From assembly GCF_040939305.1 (NCBI RefSeq), contig NZ_CP162511.1, forward strand, positions 2,108,001 to 2,172,000: 64,000 nucleotides of DNA, given 5' to 3'. Numbering within the stretch: position 1 is the first letter of the stretch; every line of letters begins with the position of its first letter. The notes under the pieces are model-generated. The model saw only the letters and a program-made list of their open reading frames with translations. It ran no database searches and had not been told where the DNA came from. A program made the translations under genes and the position numbers. The DNA comes from Herbiconiux sp. A18JL235. Its GTDB lineage: Bacteria > Actinomycetota > Actinomycetes > Actinomycetales > Microbacteriaceae. This document shows positions 9,155 to 17,686 of the stretch, piece after piece.

Positions 9155-10786
9155 TCAGTCATAACGCGCCTCCGCCCACCACAGGTGGTGCTCGAGCGCG
9201 AGCAGCCACGCGGTGCCCTCCGCATCGACCACCTGCAGACGGTCGACCCGGCGCGCGGAAGCTGCGTCCCACCACCGTTCGGCCATCGGCCACGGGCCGG
9301 CCCAGGCCACGACAGGGCGCAGGTCGCGATGGGAGGCCGAGGCGGCGAACCGCGCGGGCTCGCCGAGCAGCTCCCCGCTGTCGTCGATGTCGATGACGAC
9401 CCCGTCTTCGGTGACCAGGAGGATCTGCCTCCGCACCTCGAAGACCGTCGTCGGCAACGGCGGTGGCAGACTGCCCGGCCAGGTCGGCTTCTCGCCCTGC
9501 TCGACCCCCGTCTGCCCGCGGGCCGCCCGGCTTCTGGCCCGAGCGGCGACGGAGCGCCCCGCACCCGCAGCATCTTTCGGCCGCCGCGGTGCGAGGCTGT
9601 CGCCCCAGGGCACCAGCTTCTGCCGCTCACGAGGTGAGCGGCCGTCGCCGATGGTCGCGGTGAGAACCCCCTCGTGCCCCACGATGCTCTGCACCCGGGA
9701 GAGCCCGTGATGGATGCGCTCCTCCGAACCGGAACCCCACAGGCCGGTCTCGTGGGCCGAGCTGTCGTCGACGGTCTCGGCGACCAGCCTCACCCGGTTC
9801 ACCGGTGCCGAGAGCACACTCTCGATCGTGCTGCCGCCCTGCAGCTGCCACCTCACCCGGTCGACCACGTCGCTTGCGCTGAACCACCGCGGGTGCAGCC
9901 AGCTGCGCTCCCGGACCTCTCCGCGTTCGGTCTCGAGGTGCACCACCAGCTCGGTGCACACCAGTCGCGCCGCGGCCAGCTCGTCGACGAAGCGGTCGGC
10001 CTCCGCCCTGATGCTGAAGGTGATCTGGTCGATGCGTTCGAGGGGAGGTTCGAACAGACTCACACTCTCCCTGACCTCGGGAGGAACGCGGGGAACCACG
10101 AGTCGCGGATCGGCACCTCCCGCCTTGGCGTGGGCTCGCGCCCCCGGCTCACCGAAACGTGCACGCACGTCGGCGGCGGGGAGCGCGGCGAAGTCGCCCA
10201 AGGTGCGGATGCCGAGCCGCCAGAGCAACAGCTGCAGCTCCTCCTCGTGCAGAGCGTGCAGAGGCAGCTCGGCGAGGAAGCGGGGGGAGGCGCCCTCGGG
10301 CACGATGCGGATGAGGTCGACCCCGGGCAGGCGGGCCGCCTGTTCGGCGGCGAACAGACCGTCGGCGACCCCCACCCGGGCGTCGGTGACGCCGAGCTCG
10401 GCGAACCGCTCGAGGAACGCGAGCGCCGCAGGATGCTCGCCGTCGTAGAACCGCCGCGGCCCTCGCGCCCTCAGGGCACAGCTGCCCGCCCGCATCACCT
10501 GCACCTGCGGACTCATGTCTTCGAGTGCGGCGATGAACGGCTCGAAGGCCCGGTTGATCTGCACCGGGTCGAGCGGGAGGTCACGCAAGCCCGTGCACCT
10601 GGACTGGGCCTCCCGCAGCCGCAGCCCCCGGCGCACTCCCTCGTTCCTCGCGGCTTCGGAACAGGCGTAGACGAGCCCCTTGTCGATCACCGCGATGCGC
10701 TCGTCGGGCTGCAGGCCGTGGGCGGCCGCCGTGGCCACCACGGGCCAGTCGGGACACCACACCACCATCGTTCTGAGCGCGTTCAT
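9155..10786 (-). CDS. imuB: ImuB, catalytically inactive Y-family polymerase adaptor
   Basis: A 543-residue Y-family-like protein that bridges the mutasome to the sliding clamp in the ImuA'-ImuB-DnaE2 system. The N-terminus (RTMVVWCPDWPVVA) and the segment SPQVQVMRAGSCALRARG correspond to Y-family motifs, but the catalytic Asp-Glu pair is replaced by Val-Met, as expected of ImuB, which is non-catalytic. The C-terminal 200 residues are less conserved and rich in Arg and Pro. The ATG overlaps the imuA' stop (ATGA at 10786-10783), showing translational coupling. SOS control is inferred from the operon promoter. Confidence 0.93.
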   Translation of the reverse strand: MNALRTMVVWCPDWPVVATAAAHGLQPDERIAVIDKGLVYACSEAARNEGVRRGLRLREAQSRCTGLRDLPLDPVQINRAFEPFIAALEDMSPQVQVMRAGSCALRARGPRRFYDGEHPAALAFLERFAELGVTDARVGVADGLFAAEQAARLPGVDLIRIVPEGASPRFLAELPLHALHEEELQLLLWRLGIRTLGDFAALPAADVRARFGEPGARAHAKAGGADPRLVVPRVPPEVRESVSLFEPPLERIDQITFSIRAEADRFVDELAAARLVCTELVVHLETERGEVRERSWLHPRWFSASDVVDRVRWQLQGGSTIESVLSAPVNRVRLVAETVDDSSAHETGLWGSGSEERIHHGLSRVQSIVGHEGVLTATIGDGRSPRERQKLVPWGDSLAPRRPKDAAGAGRSVAARARSRAARGQTGVEQGEKPTWPGSLPPPLPTTVFEVRRQILLVTEDGVVIDIDDSGELLGEPARFAASASHRDLRPVVAWAGPWPMAERWWDAASARRVDRLQVVDAEGTAWLLALEHHLWWAEARYD

Positions 10787-11544
10787 CCCGCGAGCTCCTC
10801 CACGGCGCGGGGCCACCGCCGCGCGCGATCGTCTCCCGCGCGGCGGGTGTCTCGTGGTTCGGTCGAGATCTCGCCCGGCATGCCGTGCACCGACCGGAAC
10901 AGCTCCTCGCCGTCGGGAAGCCACAGCCGGCCTCGCCGCGGCCGGCCGGTGCGCGCGGTGACGGTGACCATCGCCTGGCGTGCTGCGAGATAGCCGTGCC
11001 CCGCGCCGATACCCGACCAACTGCTCTCGCTGAGCCGCAGCACGGCCTCGCTCTGCGGCCAACTGCCCAGCACGATGAGCACCGCCTCGCGCTGCCTGAT
11101 ACGGGCCTGCAGCCGGGACACCGTCGCGTCGGAGACGCGCCCAGGCACCCGGGTGACCACCACCCCCACCACATCGGCCATCGCCGCCGTTGCCGCCAAC
11201 CATTCCTCTCCGGGGTCGGGCACGAGTGCAAGTCGCTCGAGATCGATCCCGAAGCGCGAGGCGGCCTCGATGCCGAAGTCGGGCATGCCCACCACTCCGC
11301 ACCACAGACCGTCGGCGGAGGGCCCGGCCATGAGCGCCATGACCAGTGCCGTCGACTGCTCGACCGAGTAGGCGGCCCCGACGCGGAGCGACCCTCCCGG
11401 GAGCAGCCCGGCGAGAGCCGGGTGCGTGCGCACGGCCCTGGTGTCGAGTCTGGTGCTCTGCATCTCCCGGATGCGCGACTGCAGCCGCGCGATCTCCTCG
11501 CCCGCCACGGCGGGGGAGGAGAGTGCGAGTGCTGCATCGGCCAT
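10783..11544 (-). CDS. imuA': ImuA', RecA-like mutasome accessory protein
   Basis: A 253-residue RecA-fold protein, first gene of the mutagenesis operon. The Walker A region is degenerate (GAAYSVEQST, no Lys), fitting an accessory role and not a true recombinase. In mycobacteria ImuA' acts with ImuB and DnaE2 in damage-induced mutagenesis. Start chosen at ATG 11544 because the promoter geometry puts the transcription start on its A. An in-frame ATG at 11564 lies inside the LexA box and upstream of the -10, so it would not be transcribed. Confidence 0.88.
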   Translation of the reverse strand: MADAALALSSPAVAGEEIARLQSRIREMQSTRLDTRAVRTHPALAGLLPGGSLRVGAAYSVEQSTALVMALMAGPSADGLWCGVVGMPDFGIEAASRFGIDLERLALVPDPGEEWLAATAAMADVVGVVVTRVPGRVSDATVSRLQARIRQREAVLIVLGSWPQSEAVLRLSESSWSGIGAGHGYLAARQAMVTVTARTGRPRRGRLWLPDGEELFRSVHGMPGEISTEPRDTRRAGDDRARRWPRAVEELAG

Positions 11545-11580
11545 GCCCTCATATTCGAACATATGTTCGAGGAAGTCAAT
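11545..11580 (-). promoter_or_regulatory. SOS promoter of imuA'-imuB-dnaE2 with perfect LexA box
   Basis: The 16-bp palindrome TCGAACATATGTTCGA (11555-11570) matches the actinobacterial LexA site GAAC-N4-GTTC perfectly. On the minus strand TTGACT (11579-11574) and GAATAT (11556-11551) form a -35/-10 pair with a 17-bp spacer. The LexA box core (11568-11557) lies in that spacer next to the -10. Six bases separate the -10 from ATG 11544, so the mRNA should be leaderless. LexA binding would block polymerase directly. Confidence 0.88.
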
Positions 11581-11591
11581 TGCGGTCGAAG

Positions 11592-11615
11592 CCCTGTGGA
11601 ATGCTCTCCACAGGG
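11592..11615. repeat. Perfect 9-bp inverted repeat between divergent genes
   Basis: CCCTGTGGA at 11592-11600 and TCCACAGGG at 11607-11615 flank a 6-nt loop. It lies between the SOS promoter and the DUF885 promoter. It may be a second operator for either side or a transcriptional insulator; the sequence does not decide. Confidence 0.55.
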
Positions 11616-11652
11616 TGCCATCGGCCACTGACACGATGTCGGTGCGGTGTCG

Positions 11653-11666
11653 TAGGGTCGGACTCA
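11653..11666 (+). promoter_or_regulatory. Near-leaderless promoter of the DUF885 gene
   Basis: TAGGGT at 11653-11658 is followed by seven bases and ATG at 11666. The predicted leader is 0-1 nt. Confidence 0.5.
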
Positions 11667-13342
11667 TGAGCAGCCCCGCCGAACGCCCCCAGACCGAGAT
11701 CGACCGCATCGCCGAGCGCTGGGTCGACACCCTCGTCGAACTCCGGCCGGTGATCGGCACCTACATCGGGCGCACCGAGGTGAACCATCTCTACGGCGAC
11801 CTCTCACCCGAGGGTCACGCGCGCGAGATCGCCGCCGTCTCCTCCACCCTCGCCGAGCTGGCGAGGGCCGAGGCCGTCGATGCCGTCGACGAGGTCACCA
11901 AAGCCGATCTCTCCGCCGAGCTGCGGCTCACCCTCGCGAGCTCCGACGCGCGGCTGCACCTGCGCGACCTCAATGTCATCGACTCGCCCAGCCAGCACAT
12001 CCGCGAGGTCTTCGACCTCATGCCGACAGGCGCCGTCGACGACTGGGCGGTCGTGGCCAGGCGGCTCAGCGCGGTGGAGGAGGCGGTCGACGGCTACATC
12101 GTCACCCTGCGCGAGGGCATGCGCGAGGGCGTGACCCCGGCCCGTCGACAGGTCACCGAGGTGCTCGCCCAGGTGCGCAAGAACTCGGGTCCCGGGAACT
12201 TCTTCAGCACCCTCGTCGCGGGGGCAGCCCCCACCGAGGGCGAGCTGCCCGCGTCGCTGAAGGCCGATCTCGAGCGCGCGGCCGACACGGCAGCGGAGTC
12301 GTACTCCAAGCTCGCCCAGTTCCTCGAGAACGAGCTCGCTCCCGCCGCCACCCTCGACGACGCCGTCGGCCGCGAGCAGTACGCCCTGCAATCCCGGCGC
12401 TTCCTCGGGGCCACCATCGACCTCGACGAGACCTACGAGTGGGGCATCGAGGAGCTCGGCCGCATGGTGCGCGAGCAGGAGGCCATCGCGGAGGAGATCC
12501 TCCCGGGCGCCTCCGTGGCCGAGGCCATCGCCCACCTCGATGGCGACCAGAGCCGCAAGCTGCACGGCACAGCGGCCCTCCAGGCCTGGATGCAGGAGAC
12601 CAGCGACCGCGCCGTGGCCGAGCTCGGTGCCACCCACTTCGACATCCCCGCCGAGATCCGCACCCTGGAATGCATGATCGCCCCCACCACAGAGGGCGGC
12701 ATCTACTACACCGGCCCCACCGACGACTTCTCGCGCCCCGGCCGCATGTGGTGGTCGGTTCCCGAGGGCGTCACGGAGTTCGACACCTGGCGCGAGCTCA
12801 CCACCGTCTATCACGAGGGTATGCCCGGCCATCACCTGCAGATCGGCCAGGCCGTCTACAACCGCGCGACGCTCAACACCTGGCGGCGCCAGCTCGCCGG
12901 CACCAGCGGGCATGCCGAGGGCTGGGCACTCTACGCCGAACGCCTCATGGAGGAGCTCGGGTACCTCGACGACCCTGCCGACCGGCTCGGCATGCTCGAC
13001 GGGCAACGCATGCGCGCCGCACGCGTGGTGCTCGACATCGGCGTGCACCTCGGCAAGCCGCGACTCGACGGCTCCGGGGTGTGGGATGCGGAGTACGCCC
13101 TCGACTTCATGCGCCAGAACGTGAACATGGACGACGCCTTCATCCGCTTCGAGGTCAACCGCTACCTCGGCTGGCCCGGGCAGGCCCCGAGCTACAAGGT
13201 CGGCCAGCGCATCTGGGAAGAGCTGCGCGACACCCTCCGCACCCGGCAGAAGGAGGCCTTCTCGTCGAAGGAGTTCCACCGCCGCGCCCTCGACCTCGGC
13301 GGCGTCGGCCTCGACACCCTCCGCACCACCCTCCTGGGCTGA
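11666..13342 (+). CDS. DUF885 family protein, probable metallopeptidase-like
   Basis: A 558-residue cytoplasmic protein of the DUF885 family. The family hallmark HEGMPGHH is at about residues 382-389, with a downstream EGWALYAERLMEELGY helix that normally supplies the third zinc ligand. This layout resembles zinc peptidases, and some relatives are annotated as such, but the natural substrate is not established. No signal peptide is seen. The gene is divergent from the SOS operon and starts a run of four genes with gaps of 4 bp or overlaps. Start at ATG 11666 is set by the adjacent -10. Confidence 0.85.
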   Translation: MSSPAERPQTEIDRIAERWVDTLVELRPVIGTYIGRTEVNHLYGDLSPEGHAREIAAVSSTLAELARAEAVDAVDEVTKADLSAELRLTLASSDARLHLRDLNVIDSPSQHIREVFDLMPTGAVDDWAVVARRLSAVEEAVDGYIVTLREGMREGVTPARRQVTEVLAQVRKNSGPGNFFSTLVAGAAPTEGELPASLKADLERAADTAAESYSKLAQFLENELAPAATLDDAVGREQYALQSRRFLGATIDLDETYEWGIEELGRMVREQEAIAEEILPGASVAEAIAHLDGDQSRKLHGTAALQAWMQETSDRAVAELGATHFDIPAEIRTLECMIAPTTEGGIYYTGPTDDFSRPGRMWWSVPEGVTEFDTWRELTTVYHEGMPGHHLQIGQAVYNRATLNTWRRQLAGTSGHAEGWALYAERLMEELGYLDDPADRLGMLDGQRMRAARVVLDIGVHLGKPRLDGSGVWDAEYALDFMRQNVNMDDAFIRFEVNRYLGWPGQAPSYKVGQRIWEELRDTLRTRQKEAFSSKEFHRRALDLGGVGLDTLRTTLLG

Positions 13343-13346
13343 CGCC

Positions 13347-14093
13347 GTGGCATTCGCACCACGTTCCCCGTACGAGCTCACCGCCGGGTCGATGCTCGAC
13401 GACCTGCACCCGGTGGTGAGGAAGTACGTCGCCCCCGTGCCCGCCGGGCACCGCGGCTACGGCCACGGGGTGTTCGAGGTCGTCGGCAGTCCCCGTCGCT
13501 GGCTGCGGCCCCTGCTCACAGTGCTCGCCGCCCAGAACATCGCCTTCCCCGTCTGGGAGAAGAACGTTCCCTTCACCGTGGTGAACGCACCTCTTGTCGA
13601 CCGCGACGGCCGCACCGCCGTGCTCGCCGTGCGGCGTTTCCACCTCGCCTCGGGCCCGGCCACCATGATCGACGCGATCACCACCGAGAGGGCAGACGCT
13701 GACGGCCTCGTCGACCATCTCGGCACCCACCGCCTCCTGCGGGCGCGACTCTCGGCGCGGGTGGTTCGCGGAGAGCTGCACCTGCAGTCGACGGCGTTCG
13801 AGCTGAGGCTCGGCAGCCGGGTCATCGAGATTCCCGCTCTCGTCGCACCGCAGGTGACGGTGGTCGACCGCTACGACGACACCGCCGACGGCGGCGAGGG
13901 CGCGCAGCGGGTGACCGTGAGGGTCGACGCCCCTCTCCTCGGCCGCCTCTATGAATACACCGGCACCTTCCACTACGAACTGCGCCCCGAGGCATCCGAT
14001 GCCGGAGCTCCCGAAGCGACGGGAACCCACGACGCGACCGGCACGGAGTCAGGCGGCCCCGCCACCTCGGTCACCGACGGCTCACACTCATGA
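13347..14093 (+). CDS. DUF4166 domain protein
   Basis: A 248-residue protein with a DUF4166 domain spanning about residues 15-215 (MLDDLHPVVRKY, GHGVFEVVGSPRRWLRPL, WEKNVPFTVVNAPLVDRDG, GTFHYEL). In other bacteria the domain is often fused to or encoded next to SDR-type oxidoreductases, and here it is translationally coupled to one. The last 35 residues are a low-complexity Ala-Thr-Gly tail. GTG start 13347 is 4 bp after the DUF885 stop. Function unknown. Confidence 0.82.
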   Translation: MAFAPRSPYELTAGSMLDDLHPVVRKYVAPVPAGHRGYGHGVFEVVGSPRRWLRPLLTVLAAQNIAFPVWEKNVPFTVVNAPLVDRDGRTAVLAVRRFHLASGPATMIDAITTERADADGLVDHLGTHRLLRARLSARVVRGELHLQSTAFELRLGSRVIEIPALVAPQVTVVDRYDDTADGGEGAQRVTVRVDAPLLGRLYEYTGTFHYELRPEASDAGAPEATGTHDATGTESGGPATSVTDGSHS

Positions 14094-15109
14094 CCGCACC
14101 CCGACCCCGCCGCGTCGTGCTCGCCGGCGCCTCCGGTTTCATCGGCGCCCGCATCGCCGAGGCCTACCGCGACCAGGGGGCGGAGGTCGTCCTCATCGGC
14201 CGTACCGGCCCCGACGCGCTCTGGGGAGACCAGAAGGCCATCGCCGCCCTCGTCGACGGCGCAGATCTGCTCGTCAACATGGCGGGCAAGAGCGTCGACT
14301 GTCGGTACGACGCCGCGAACCGGGCCGAGATCTTCCGTTCTCGCCTCGACACCACCCGCGCCCTGCACGAGGCGGTGGCACAGGCGCAGAATCCGCCGCG
14401 CCTGTGGGTGAATGCCTCCACCGCCACCATCTACCGCCACGCCGACGATCGCCCGATGACGGAGTCGCTCGGCGAGATCGGCCAGGGCTTCTCCGTGAAC
14501 GTGGCGACCAGCTGGGAGGAGGAGTTCTTCCGCGGCACCCTCCCGGGCACCCGCCGGGTCGCCTTGCGCATGGCGATCGTGCTCGGCGACGGCAGTGCGC
14601 TCGCACCCATCCGCCGTCTCGCCCGCTTCGGCCTCGGCGGCCCTCAGCTCGACGGTCGCTGGCCGGCCACCCGCGCGCGTCTCGCCGCCGGCACCTACCA
14701 TCGCTACCGCCCCCGCACGCGCGGCGGTCGGCAGCGGTTCAGCTGGATCCACCTCGACGACGTGGTCGGCATCATCCGCTTCCTCGAAGACCACCCCGAG
14801 CTCGAGGGCCCCGTGAACGCCGCGTCCCCGAACCCCACCGACAACCGCACCTTCATGGCCTCGGTGCGCCGCGCCGTCGGCGCCCGCTTCGGGCTGCCCA
14901 CCTGGCGATGGATGCTCGAATTCGGCTCGGCCGTCATCCGTACCGAGACCGAGCTGGTGCTGAAGAGCCGCTGGGTCGTGCCCGAGCGCCTCCAGTCCGC
15001 CGGCTACACCTTCCTCCACCCTCACCATGACGAAGCCCTCACCGCGATCATCGGCGGTCACAGCGCCCCACGTGACACCGCTCCGGCCCTCGGTAAAATC
15101 GGCCCATGA
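14090..15109 (+). CDS. TIGR01777-type NAD(P)-dependent epimerase/SDR
   Basis: A 339-residue extended SDR of the YfcH/TIGR01777 group. The nucleotide-binding motif is GASGFIG at residues 14-20, followed by ADLLVNMAGKSVDCRY, which is characteristic of the group. The C-terminal DUF1731-like part includes NAASPNPTDNRTFMASVRRAVG. The usual catalytic YxxxK is not obvious, as in other members, so the reaction is unknown. It overlaps both neighbours by ATGA (14090-14093 and 15106-15109), so its product level is tied to the DUF4166 and membrane proteins. Confidence 0.85.
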   Translation: MTAPRPRRVVLAGASGFIGARIAEAYRDQGAEVVLIGRTGPDALWGDQKAIAALVDGADLLVNMAGKSVDCRYDAANRAEIFRSRLDTTRALHEAVAQAQNPPRLWVNASTATIYRHADDRPMTESLGEIGQGFSVNVATSWEEEFFRGTLPGTRRVALRMAIVLGDGSALAPIRRLARFGLGGPQLDGRWPATRARLAAGTYHRYRPRTRGGRQRFSWIHLDDVVGIIRFLEDHPELEGPVNAASPNPTDNRTFMASVRRAVGARFGLPTWRWMLEFGSAVIRTETELVLKSRWVVPERLQSAGYTFLHPHHDEALTAIIGGHSAPRDTAPALGKIGP

Positions 15110-15957
15110 GCACCGTCGACCCCAGGATCGCGCGCGCCCAACGGGAGGAGAGGTCGCGCCGCAGCGGCGCCGCGGCTACGGTCGCGGTGATCGTCGGCCT
15201 GGTCCACCTCGGCCTGTGGGCGCTGGTCGGCTTCGGCTTCGGCTTCCTCTACGACACGATGCGGCTCATGTCGATCAACCAGGTCGGCGAGGGCTGGAGC
15301 AGCCCTTACGACGACGTGCCGTGGCTGTTCATCGTCGGCATCTTCGGAGGGTCGGTGGTCGGGTTCCTGTTCACGGCGCGCCTGGCCCGCCTCGCCCTCG
15401 GCGCCGCCGCCCTCATCGGCCCGTTTGTCACCGCTTTCTTCGGGGTGGCGCTCGGCCTCGCACTGTTCCATCCACTCTGGACGCCGCCGCAGAGCTTCGG
15501 CGAGAAGCTCGGTTTCCTCGACGGAGAGCCGGCCGAGCCCTGGGGCTTCGACGCCTGGCTGAACTATTCGCTGCCCGACTGGCTCCCGATCGTCTTCGCC
15601 GCCCTCGGGGCCGTGCTGCTCGTCCTCGCCCTGCTCACCGCATCCGCTCGACGCCGCAAGGAGAAGCGGATGGTCGCGCTCGTCGAGGCGGGCCGACGCG
15701 TGCGGGGCTCGGTGAGCGAGGTGAGGCCCACAGGCCTCGAGATCAACGGCAGCCCCCACCTCGAGTTCACGGTGGCGTTCCGCGACCACCTCGGCACCGA
15801 GCGCTGGGTGACCAAGAAGGGCACTTTTCCGCAAGGGTCGGAGCCGCGAGCGGGCGATCCGGCACTCGTGTGGTTCGACCCCGAGCGGGTCGACGACCAG
15901 AAGAACATCGTCGTGGGAGTCGGCCCGGAAGCCGCTGCCGAGCCGGGAATAGCGTGA
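15106..15957 (+). CDS. Four-helix membrane protein of unknown function
   Basis: A 283-residue protein with four predicted membrane segments at about residues 25-48, 64-88, 92-118 and 162-185. A C-terminal cytoplasmic part of about 95 residues follows (VRGSVSEVRPTGLEINGSPHLEFTVAFRD), which looks like a small beta barrel similar to DUF3592-type modules. It is the fourth gene of the DUF885 run, joined by an ATGA overlap. I do not recognise a named family. Confidence 0.75.
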   Translation: MSTVDPRIARAQREERSRRSGAAATVAVIVGLVHLGLWALVGFGFGFLYDTMRLMSINQVGEGWSSPYDDVPWLFIVGIFGGSVVGFLFTARLARLALGAAALIGPFVTAFFGVALGLALFHPLWTPPQSFGEKLGFLDGEPAEPWGFDAWLNYSLPDWLPIVFAALGAVLLVLALLTASARRRKEKRMVALVEAGRRVRGSVSEVRPTGLEINGSPHLEFTVAFRDHLGTERWVTKKGTFPQGSEPRAGDPALVWFDPERVDDQKNIVVGVGPEAAAEPGIA

Positions 15958-15969
15958 CGGAAAGCGACG

Positions 15970-16018
15970 TTGCACCACACCGAGCACAAAAGCTAGACTT
16001 GAGCGTCACTTCTGTGAC
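15970..16018 (+). promoter_or_regulatory. rpsA promoter with short palindrome at the transcript start
   Basis: TTGCAC (15970-15975) and TAGACT (15994-15999) have an 18-bp spacer. The predicted start is near 16006, giving a 95-nt leader. A palindrome, GTCAC-N4-GTGAC (16005-16018), lies exactly at the start and could be a 5' hairpin or an operator. Confidence 0.6.
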
Positions 16019-16100
16019 TTCCATCCGCCCGCCTGTCGCGGAAAATCAGAAACATCATCGCGCCAGGCCCGAACCATGTCCATAACGGAGCACCCACTAC

Positions 16101-17552
16101 ATGACAATCGCAACGACCGACAAGGCAACCAAGCAGGTCGCCATCAATGACATCGGATCTGCTGAAGACTTCCTCGCCGCGGTCGAAAAGACTCTGAAAT
16201 TCTTCAACGACGGAGACCTCATCGAAGGCACCGTGGTGAAGATCGACCGCGACGAGGTCCTCCTCGACGTCGGTTACAAGACGGAGGGCGTCATCCCTTC
16301 GCGTGAGCTTTCCATCAAGCACGACGTCGACCCGAGCGAAGTTGTCCAGGTCGGCGACAGTGTCGAGGCCCTCGTTCTCCAGAAGGAGGACAAGGAAGGC
16401 CGTCTCATCCTGTCGAAGAAGCGCGCCCAGTACGAGCGCGCCTGGGGCGACGTCGAGAAGATCAAGGACGCCGACGGCGTGGTGACCGGTTCGGTCATCG
16501 AGGTCGTCAAGGGTGGCCTCATCGTCGACATCGGCCTCCGCGGCTTCCTCCCGGCCTCGCTCATCGAGCTCCGCCGCGTGCGCGACCTCACCCCGTACCT
16601 GGGCCAGGAGATCGAGGCGAAGATCCTCGAGCTCGACAAGAACCGCAACAACGTGGTTCTGTCGCGCCGGGCCCTGCTCGAGCAGACCCAGTCGGAGAGC
16701 CGCACCACCTTCCTCAACAACCTCCAGAAGGGCCAGGTCCGCAAGGGCGTCGTCTCGTCGATCGTCAACTTCGGCGCGTTCGTCGACCTGGGCGGCGTCG
16801 ACGGTCTCGTCCACGTCTCCGAGCTCTCCTGGAAGCACATCGAGCACGCCTCCGAGGTCGTCGAGGTGGGCCAGGAGGTCACCGTCGAGATCCTCGAGGT
16901 CGACCTCGACCGCGAGCGCGTGTCGCTCTCGCTGAAGGCCACCCAGGAAGACCCGTGGCAGGTGTTCGCCCGTACCCACGCCATCGGCCAGGTCGCACCC
17001 GGAAAGGTCACCAAGCTGGTGCCGTTCGGTGCGTTCGTGCGCGTCGCCGAGGGCATCGAGGGTCTGGTGCACATCTCCGAGCTCTCCGGCAAGCACGTCG
17101 AGCTGGCCGAGCAGGTCGTCTCGGTGGGCGACGAGGTGTTCGTCAAGGTCATCGACATCGACCTCGAGCGTCGCCGCATCTCGCTGAGCCTCAAGCAGGC
17201 CAACGAGGGTGTCGACCCCGAGGGCACCGAGTTCGACCCCGCCCTCTACGGCATGCTCACCGAGTACGACGAGCAGGGCAACTACAAGTTCCCGGAGGGC
17301 TTCGACCCCGAGACGAACGAGTGGAAAGAGGGCTTCGACGCTCAGCGCGAGAGGTGGGAGCAGGAGTACGCCGAGGCCCAGGCTCGCTGGGAGGCTCACA
17401 AGAAGCAGGTCGCGGCGTCCAACGCCGAGGCCCTGGCGAGCGACATCCCTTCGGGTTCCTCCTCGTTCTCGAGCGAGTCGACCGGCGCCGGCACCCTCGC
17501 CGACGACGAGACCCTCGCCGCTCTGCGCGAGAAGCTCAGCTCGAACAACTGA
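16101..17552 (+). CDS. rpsA: 30S ribosomal protein S1
   Basis: A 483-residue S1 protein that binds mRNA and helps deliver it to the 30S subunit. Four S1 RNA-binding repeats are visible at about residues 35-105, 122-190, 208-278 and 294-365 (for example GTVVKIDRDEVLLDVGYKTEGVIP and GVVSSIVNFGAFVDLGGVDGLVHVSELSW). This is the usual number in Actinobacteria, against six in E. coli. The C-terminal 115 residues are an acidic, Ser/Ala-rich tail. Transcribed alone from the promoter at 15970 and closed by the terminator at 17585. If leaderless mRNAs are as common as the promoters suggest, S1 would matter mainly for the leadered ones; that point is inference. Confidence 0.98.
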   Translation: MTIATTDKATKQVAINDIGSAEDFLAAVEKTLKFFNDGDLIEGTVVKIDRDEVLLDVGYKTEGVIPSRELSIKHDVDPSEVVQVGDSVEALVLQKEDKEGRLILSKKRAQYERAWGDVEKIKDADGVVTGSVIEVVKGGLIVDIGLRGFLPASLIELRRVRDLTPYLGQEIEAKILELDKNRNNVVLSRRALLEQTQSESRTTFLNNLQKGQVRKGVVSSIVNFGAFVDLGGVDGLVHVSELSWKHIEHASEVVEVGQEVTVEILEVDLDRERVSLSLKATQEDPWQVFARTHAIGQVAPGKVTKLVPFGAFVRVAEGIEGLVHISELSGKHVELAEQVVSVGDEVFVKVIDIDLERRRISLSLKQANEGVDPEGTEFDPALYGMLTEYDEQGNYKFPEGFDPETNEWKEGFDAQRERWEQEYAEAQARWEAHKKQVAASNAEALASDIPSGSSSFSSESTGAGTLADDETLAALREKLSSNN

Positions 17553-17584
17553 GTCTCGTAGCGTCAGCTACTTCAGCAGCACCA

Positions 17585-17616
17585 CGGATGGCCGTCCCCT
17601 CGGGGGCGGCCATCCG
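17585..17616 (+). terminator. Intrinsic terminator after rpsA
   Basis: Arms CGGATGGCCG and CGGCCATCCG, plus CCCC/GGGG above a single bulged T, form a 14-bp stem with a 3-nt loop. It is followed by CCGTTT and lies 33 bp past the rpsA stop. Confidence 0.85.
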
Positions 17617-17673
17617 CCGTTTCAGGGGGCAGCGCGGCGACGGCACGACGACAGCGTGCCGACAGCACCCCAG

Positions 17674-17686
17674 TAGCATGAGACCG
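17674..17686 (+). promoter_or_regulatory. Leaderless-type promoter of coaE
   Basis: TAGCAT at 17674-17679 is followed by exactly six bases and the GTG start at 17686. No ribosome-binding site is seen. Confidence 0.55.
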
